Positions 60,226 to 64,000 of a stretch of DNA of 64,000 nucleotides are shown one piece after another (positions within the stretch are counted from its first letter, which is position 1; each line of letters begins with the position of its first letter). This stretch comes from Mobilisporobacter senegalensis (GTDB taxonomy: Bacteria; Bacillota; Clostridia; Lachnospirales; Lachnospiraceae), in the NCBI RefSeq assembly GCF_003752155.1, contig NZ_RJVG01000005.1, forward strand, positions 1 to 64,000, in the 5' to 3' direction. Below the pieces are notes generated by a model. The model had not been told where the DNA came from and did not search any database. It was given only the letters and a program-made list of their open reading frames with translations. The position numbers were made by a program, and so were the translations under genes.

Positions 60226-60548
60226 GTTTTTGCTCCTTTTCACCAGCCCTCAGCGGAGTGCAAAGGATACAAAAAATAGGTCTGTGTCATGAAGTACACA
60301 GCCTCCAAGTCAAAAATAAACGCAACAAGGGAAGGGTACTTCTATTGAAACGCAACAGTCCCTAGGGACTAGAGCGTAACAATATGTATCCTTTGCCCTT
60401 ATTGCAAATCAGGCATTTGATATTTTTTTTAATTTAAGAAAGCCACTAAAACATACTAAATTACAGCGTCTACTTACGGTGATGTCCGTTTTGTAGAGCA
60501 CTGCAATTTAGCACGTCTTAGCGGCTTATTTGCAAGCTACTCATTTAA
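60226..60548 (-). ncRNA. Structured leader / candidate phage RNA region
   Basis: No gene fits in these 323 bases. Nested inverted repeats (GCAAAGGATACA 60260 with TGTATCCTTTGC 60385; GAAGTAC 60291 with GTACTTC 60336; palindrome AGTCCCTAGGGACT at 60357) are followed by a 35-bp imperfect hairpin at 60440-60527. The region would be transcribed ahead of the sigma gene on the minus strand. Confidence 0.5.
60440..60527 (-). ncRNA. 35-bp hairpin RNA with wobble-only arm differences
   Basis: The minus-strand transcript would pair AAGCCGCTAAGACGTGCTAA (5' arm, first bases) with its partner arm beginning GTAGACGCTG. The six differences between the arms are all G-U wobbles on this strand, but would be A-C mismatches on the other. 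One bulged base interrupts the stem. An inner ACGG/CCGT stem with a six-base loop caps it. This pattern argues for a selected RNA structure. Confidence 0.65.
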
Positions 60549-60734
60549 TTAATTGTAATGTGTTCCACCCCCAATATTTAGCCCAATATGAATCAGAATT
60601 TCATTGCCTGTACCTTTACACTTATATATGACAGGCATTTCTTCTTTCAATTCATAGGGTGTTTTAATTACAAAACAGTGTTTTTTCCATGGACAATCTT
60701 TTGTGCATCTGTAAACAAAACCCTTGATATCCAT
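60549..60734 (-). CDS. Small cysteine-rich protein (61 aa)
   Basis: GAGGAGGTAACAG precedes the ATG. The protein begins MDIKGFVYRCTKDCPWKKHC and later has YKCKGTG; C-x3-C-x4-C plus C suggests a metal-bound knuckle. It lies at the start of the prophage early region, upstream of the hairpin RNA. The family is not recognised. Confidence 0.6.
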   Translation of the reverse strand: MDIKGFVYRCTKDCPWKKHCFVIKTPYELKEEMPVIYKCKGTGNEILIHIGLNIGGGTHYN

Positions 60735-61033
60735 TCTGTTACCTCCTCTTTAAAATGTAGATGTTTTTATCTTATATCAATAAAATTTTTATTTCTCCCC
60801 ACTTAATCGTAAAATTGATGATATATTTATAGGAATATTGGTCTAGTTTTTAGCTAATCACTTCTGAAAACTACGGATATTCAGCATTCCATTGTTTAAT
60901 AGTCTGTGTGGTGGATCAACAATAATAACATCAACTTTTAGGTAACAAAAAACGCCTAATAAAAACACTTACTTGTGTTTCCATCAGGCGTTGGTAGCTA
61001 CTTATTGTGCTCCTATTTGCTCAGTATGTACAT
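60735..61033. other. Prophage right-end gap
   Basis: No intact gene is present. A minus-strand frame (60945 to a stop at 60858) reads VDVIIVDPPHRLLNNGMLNI, possibly a gene fragment. The terminator at 60951-60992 lies just before it. AT-rich filler makes up the rest. Confidence 0.4.
60951..60992 (-). terminator. Terminator of the 50-aa zinc-ribbon gene
   Basis: On the minus strand AACGCCTGAT and ATTAGGCGTT enclose an inner GGAAACAC/GTGTTTTT pairing, followed by TTTTTTG. It lies 40 bp beyond the stop at 61034. Confidence 0.75.
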
Positions 61034-61186
61034 TTAATTTCTTTTTATATTATTTAGTTTTATTTCAACTACAGACTTGCAAACCGGACACTTGATTCTT
61101 ACTATACCTGTAGCTCCATTCTCGTCAAGATCAAATAGCCGTTTGTTGCGACAGCTTGGGCAATGAACATGTATTACTTTCTCCAC
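61034..61186 (-). CDS. 50-aa zinc-ribbon protein with LexA-like control
   Basis: The start is GTG at 61186, seven bases after GGAGG. The product begins MEKVIHVHCPSCRNKRLFDL and continues to KCPVCKSVVEI; two CxxC pairs form a Com-like zinc ribbon. A promoter with a LexA-like box in the spacer lies 70 bp upstream and a terminator follows, so it is a separate unit. It may be a damage-inducible regulator for the adjoining prophage. The function is inferred only from context. Confidence 0.7.
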   Translation of the reverse strand: MEKVIHVHCPSCRNKRLFDLDENGATGIVRIKCPVCKSVVEIKLNNIKRN

Positions 61187-61258
61187 TTAACAACCTCCAA
61201 TACTACTTCATACTGTTTTGGTTTGTTTAGCATATATATTCCTAAGATAACTATCTAT

Positions 61259-61287
61259 AGTTTATCGAACACATGTTCTATTGTCAA
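61259..61287 (-). promoter_or_regulatory. Promoter with LexA-like box
   Basis: On the minus strand TTGACA (61287-61282), a 17-bp spacer and TAAACT (61264-61259). The spacer contains the inverse of CGAACACATGTTCT (61266-61279), close to the Firmicutes LexA/DinR consensus CGAAC-N4-GTTCG. Confidence 0.6.
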
Positions 61288-61309
61288 TACTGTTTTCCTA
61301 TTAATAGTT

Positions 61310-61471
61310 TTATGCTATAATAGGTGATATACAATTCTCTGTAAAATTAATTAATATTACTCGTTTGCACTTCATGCACTTATGCTCTATGGCACCTTGT
61401 ACATTTTCATATGCAAACATTAATTTATTATTACAGACTGGACAACGAACTTCTTTTTTTACCACAGGCAT
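61310..61471 (-). CDS. 53-aa zinc-ribbon protein
   Basis: AAAGGAGG lies just before the ATG at 61471. The sequence begins MPVVKKEVRCPVCNNKLMFA and continues HKCMKCKRVILINF; two CxxC pairs as in its 50-aa neighbour, with which it may be paralogous. It follows the XRE-HNH gene by 8 bp and is probably in its transcript. Confidence 0.7.
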   Translation of the reverse strand: MPVVKKEVRCPVCNNKLMFAYENVQGAIEHKCMKCKRVILINFTENCISPIIA

Positions 61472-61479
61472 GTCCTCCT

Positions 61480-62811
61480 TTAAACTAAATTATATATTTT
61501 TTTTATTTGCTCAAAAGTTACATTGATTTGGACCTTTTCGAGTCGGTCTTTCCTATCTTCATATAGCTTTCTTAATATATTCTCTTTTTCTTGGTCCTCA
61601 CCAAGATGTACACATCGGTGGCAGTTAGGGCACAGACTTATTATGTTCGCAGGCACATCAAGTGAATAGCCAAATTGATCCCCTTTACTAATTGGGACGA
61701 GGTGATGTGCCTCTACATACATATAATCTGAATTTCTAGCTTTAAAACTGTAGTGAGTGTTATCACATTCACACATAAAATTTGCTTTTTGTAGTGCCAC
61801 TTGAGAATTAATAGGAGACCTTAAATACCTCTTTAATCCGTCCTTGCCAATTACGGGCTCATTTTTTTGCTCAGGATTATCTTCAATATTTGTCTCAATA
61901 GCTATTTTTTGTGAAGTACCAATTATCTGATCTTCTTCAACATTACCTTTTGATGCTTCAACTATATAATCATAAAACTGTTCAACCAATCGATTATTGG
62001 TAATCTGTACATTAATATCATCATAGGCATCTATCAACTCCAATAAATCTGATATCATTATTTCATCACTAGGCAAATTTTTAACATCATAATACTTGCC
62101 TGCAATATGGCCGGCTTCGTAGCCTTTTCCAAGTTGCTTGGTAGAATTTAAACTAATAGAATATTCTCGCATACTCATAGGTATAGGCGTATGTTTTCTC
62201 AAGTACATTGCCATATTACTTATTTCTTCTTTTCCTTGCTTATTACCGAACTTGTCCTTAAAATAAGTAAATCCTTGATTTAGGCTTAAATACACACCTT
62301 TCATATCAGCGGTAAATAAATAAACAATATATATGCCATATGTCGCGCTATCAGTTATCCTGCGATTAAAAATTGCCACCCACGGGATCTCTGCATATTG
62401 ACCTTTACCAATAGAGCCCGTGACAAGGAATTTGCGTTGATTAAGGCTTGCTTGTCTAATGAGTATTGATGGTATTTCTTTAGTTATAATATCTCCAACC
62501 ACACTTCCGGCGAATGGCTCTTTCTTATACAATTGGGCAGCCTCTCTAATTTTTTCACTAATAGAAAGCTCCTCAGCCGTTGAACTCCGAACTGCATTTC
62601 TAATATCATTAGCTTCTAAACTTAATAGATTTACTGCATAATATTCCGCCAACAATTGTACATCGTAATATAATGGTTTTTGTGCTTGGTTCTCTATCTT
62701 GCTAATGCGAGAAATAGGCCATCCCATTGCTTCACTAACCTGAGCCAAACTTAATCCTTTTGATAATCTAATATCTTTAAGTTTTGTTCCGATATTATCC
62801 ATAATTGACAT
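61480..62811 (-). CDS. XRE-McrB_N-like-HNH fusion, probable self-regulated restriction nuclease
   Basis: This protein of up to 443 aa starts with an XRE helix-turn-helix (about 6-60: LKDIRLSKGLSLAQVSEAMG, SRISKIENQA). Residues 85-235 (PWVAIFNRRITDSATYGIYI, VYLFTADMKGVYLSLNQGFT) match the McrB N-terminal (DUF3578-like) domain, which reads modified cytosine in other systems. The C-terminus is HNH (EAHHLVP 367-373; NIISLCPNCHRCVHLG). M4 (62802) has better ribosome spacing than M1. Its own promoter carries a CCCG/CGGG dyad, so the XRE part may repress the gene. Confidence 0.8.
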   Translation of the reverse strand: MSIMDNIGTKLKDIRLSKGLSLAQVSEAMGWPISRISKIENQAQKPLYYDVQLLAEYYAVNLLSLEANDIRNAVRSSTAEELSISEKIREAAQLYKKEPFAGSVVGDIITKEIPSILIRQASLNQRKFLVTGSIGKGQYAEIPWVAIFNRRITDSATYGIYIVYLFTADMKGVYLSLNQGFTYFKDKFGNKQGKEEISNMAMYLRKHTPIPMSMREYSISLNSTKQLGKGYEAGHIAGKYYDVKNLPSDEIMISDLLELIDAYDDINVQITNNRLVEQFYDYIVEASKGNVEEDQIIGTSQKIAIETNIEDNPEQKNEPVIGKDGLKRYLRSPINSQVALQKANFMCECDNTHYSFKARNSDYMYVEAHHLVPISKGDQFGYSLDVPANIISLCPNCHRCVHLGEDQEKENILRKLYEDRKDRLEKVQINVTFEQIKKIYNLV

Positions 62812-62830
62812 ACCCCCTTTTTTCTATTCC

Positions 62831-62891
62831 CGAAAACGCCCGGGCATTTACTTGTTGTGTTTAATATAGCATATCCATATTCTGGTGTCAA
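62831..62891 (-). promoter_or_regulatory. Promoter and possible operator of the XRE-HNH gene
   Basis: On the minus strand TTGACA (62891-62886), 17 bp, TATATT (62868-62863). Downstream of it TGCCCGGGCG and a CCCG-N7-CGGG repeat lie at 62830-62846, near the expected transcription start. This fits autorepression by an XRE protein. Confidence 0.55.
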
Positions 62892-62949
62892 TAGTTTTAT
62901 TTAAAATTTTACGGTGTTTTCAAAATTCGAAAATTTATTGTATAAAAAA

Positions 62950-62977
62950 AACTGAAAGCAATGTGCAACTTTCAGTT
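62950..62977 (-). terminator. Terminator after the MazG-like gene
   Basis: On the minus strand AACTGAAAG-TTGCACATTG-CTTTCAGTT is a perfect 9-bp stem followed by eight T. It lies 28 bp after the stop at 63005. Confidence 0.85.
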
Positions 62978-63004
62978 CTCTTTATTTCCTGTGTTAAATA
63001 AGAT

Positions 63005-63346
63005 CTATAGATCTGTATATTTTTTTGCATTTCCATAACTCTTACTTACAGGATACTTCATTTTATTCTTGTCTATCTTGTTTCTCACAGACTCTTCTAA
63101 ATCTATATTCATACTATTGCATAGGCTAATCATATACATATAGATATCTGCTATTTCGTCAGCAAAATTAACGGTATCTTTCTGTTCTATTATACGATCT
63201 AATTCAGTATCAGTCTTCCACTGAAAACACTCCATCAATTCACCTACTTCAGCTCCTATTGCAATAGCTAAATTTTTAGGAGTATGGAATTGATCCCAGT
63301 CTCGTTCATTGATGAATTCGATAATCTGATCGTTAATATTTTTCAT
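63005..63346 (-). CDS. MazG-like nucleotide pyrophosphohydrolase
   Basis: This 113-aa all-alpha enzyme has the conserved acidic motif EVGELMECFQWK and FADEIADIYMYMI (EExxE...ExxD arrangement), plus NLAIAIGAE. It matches the MazG-like/RS21-C6 branch, which cleaves dCTP or other (d)NTPs to the monophosphate. Here it sits between a restriction specificity gene and a restriction-like fusion. A role in nucleotide control during defence is possible, housekeeping is equally so. Confidence 0.85.
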   Translation of the reverse strand: MKNINDQIIEFINERDWDQFHTPKNLAIAIGAEVGELMECFQWKTDTELDRIIEQKDTVNFADEIADIYMYMISLCNSMNIDLEESVRNKIDKNKMKYPVSKSYGNAKKYTDL

Positions 63347-63392
63347 GTTAACCTCTTTTCATTTGCTTCTATTACATATTAATATGATAAAT

Positions 63393-64000
63393 TCATTCGC
63401 CTATGCCTCTTTCGATTAATTCTTCGACTCTTCTTGTCGCTTGTTCTGAAAGTTGCTCTGATTCCTTTTTTGCATTGTAACTTGAAATTACTAAACTTGT
63501 TATTTCTTTAGCAATAACAGAATCTATAATTGGTATGCGAATATTTTTCAAATGATTATCAGGCAAAGAAATAATTCCTGTAGATCCAATTATTCCTTTA
63601 TAAATAAGTATCTGTCCATATTTAGAAGTTAAGAATAATAAGGTTGGTATTATCTGTTCATCAAAACCATCTTTTACTCTTAAAATACGTAATGTACCAT
63701 CAATAATGGCATTAGAACTATCATCAAAAACATAGCTAATTCGTCCTAGAGAACCTACACCCATAGAAGCAAGAATTAAGTCTTTATGCTTTATAGTTAT
63801 ATGTTTTTTAGATAAGTTACTATAGTCTTCTATTTTTAAATCATTAATAATTGGTATTCTTATATTCTTAGTTTTTAAAACTGGAGTACCCTCATTAAAA
63901 TATACTGAAGGTGTTTGCCCTCTTAAAATATAAAACATATCTTTTATTGTTTTATATTTTTGAAAGCAAGAAGCATTATAAATCATTTTTGCTTGTGGAT
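63393..64000 (-). CDS. Type I restriction specificity subunit (HsdS-like), 5' end outside window
   Basis: The visible part reads as a target-recognition domain (KTIKDMFYILRGQTPSVYFN, TPVLKTKNIRIPIINDL, DLILASMGVGSLGRISYVFD). It ends with the conserved helix EQLSEQATRRVEELIERGIG. The frame is open to the window edge (PQAK before MIY), so the N-terminal domain lies outside. It should determine which DNA sequence a type I enzyme methylates or cuts; hsdM and hsdR are not in view. The 3' end looks complete. Confidence 0.85.
   Translation of the reverse strand, partial: PQAKMIYNASCFQKYKTIKDMFYILRGQTPSVYFNEGTPVLKTKNIRIPIINDLKIEDYSNLSKKHITIKHKDLILASMGVGSLGRISYVFDDSSNAIIDGTLRILRVKDGFDEQIIPTLLFLTSKYGQILIYKGIIGSTGIISLPDNHLKNIRIPIIDSVIAKEITSLVISSYNAKKESEQLSEQATRRVEELIERGIGE

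Larger units (their letters stand above)
21945..61000 (-). mobile_element. Prophage, HK97-like siphovirus type, approximate limits
   Basis: About 39 kb of minus-strand genes follow the full order replication, packaging, head, tail, lysis, integration when read right to left. Head, tail, terminase, replication and lysis genes are all intact by eye. Ends are approximate: the left limit is the serine recombinase gene or the small plus-strand gene beside it, and the right limit is near the terminator at 60951. Serine recombinases leave 2-3 bp crossovers, so no att duplication is visible. Confidence 0.85.

Noticed and set aside
21945-64000. tRNA or tmRNA gene as the prophage attachment site
   Set aside because: No tRNA-like cloverleaf or terminal CCA duplication was noticed at either end; large serine recombinases usually use other sites anyway.

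Overview
The window reads as low-GC Firmicutes DNA, most likely from a clostridial (Lachnospiraceae-like) anaerobe. This is inferred from AT-rich codon use, strong AGGAGG ribosome sites, the protein families, and a Gram-positive siphovirus-type prophage. No housekeeping locus is present to fix the species.

Region 1 (1-12.4 kb) is an insertion-scarred accessory segment. It holds the tail of one IS30-type transposase followed by a complete one, a TetR-controlled DrrAB-like ABC exporter with two visible operators, a YdeI-family protein, a decayed AraC/GyrI-like regulator, a DUF5946 protein, a Vat-type acetyltransferase, and a divergent MarR/alpha-beta-hydrolase pair whose two operators cover both -35 boxes. 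It also holds a dead IS3-family element. Inverted remnants that look like IS21-type ends flank about 7 kb of this region.

Region 2 (12.4-21.4 kb) is a run of seven same-strand genes with defence-like content. They encode a small cysteine/TM protein, an unknown 357-aa protein, a TIR-domain protein, a 908-aa EVE-EVE-McrB-like-HNH protein, a 69-aa protein, a membrane-anchored UvrD-like helicase with zinc ribbons, and an unknown 194-aa protein. The gaps are all under 100 bp, so they could form one or two operons.

Region 3 (about 21.6-61 kb) is a largely complete HK97-type prophage on the minus strand. Reading in the direction of transcription (right to left), it has a structured leader RNA region, a sigma factor, replication genes (DUF2800, DUF2815, family A polymerase, VapE, VRR-NUC, SNF2 helicase) and a late regulator. 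Packaging genes follow (HNH, TerS), then a phage metK with a ParB-methyltransferase, then TerL. A two-gene moron has its own promoter and terminator. Portal, protease and capsid genes follow, then connectors and a tail with a programmed -1 frameshift. Fibres, holin and amidase come next, and last an integration module of two large serine recombinases with a catalytically headless third.

Region 4 (61-64 kb) holds two tiny zinc-ribbon genes, one with a LexA-like box inside its promoter. It also holds an XRE-McrB_N-like-HNH fusion, a MazG-like pyrophosphohydrolase, and the 3' part of a type I restriction specificity subunit that runs off the window.

The strongest candidates for something undescribed are the Region 2 cluster, the HNH module shared between two different modification readers 44 kb apart, and a 35-bp RNA hairpin at 60440-60527 in which every base difference between the arms is wobble-compatible on one strand only.
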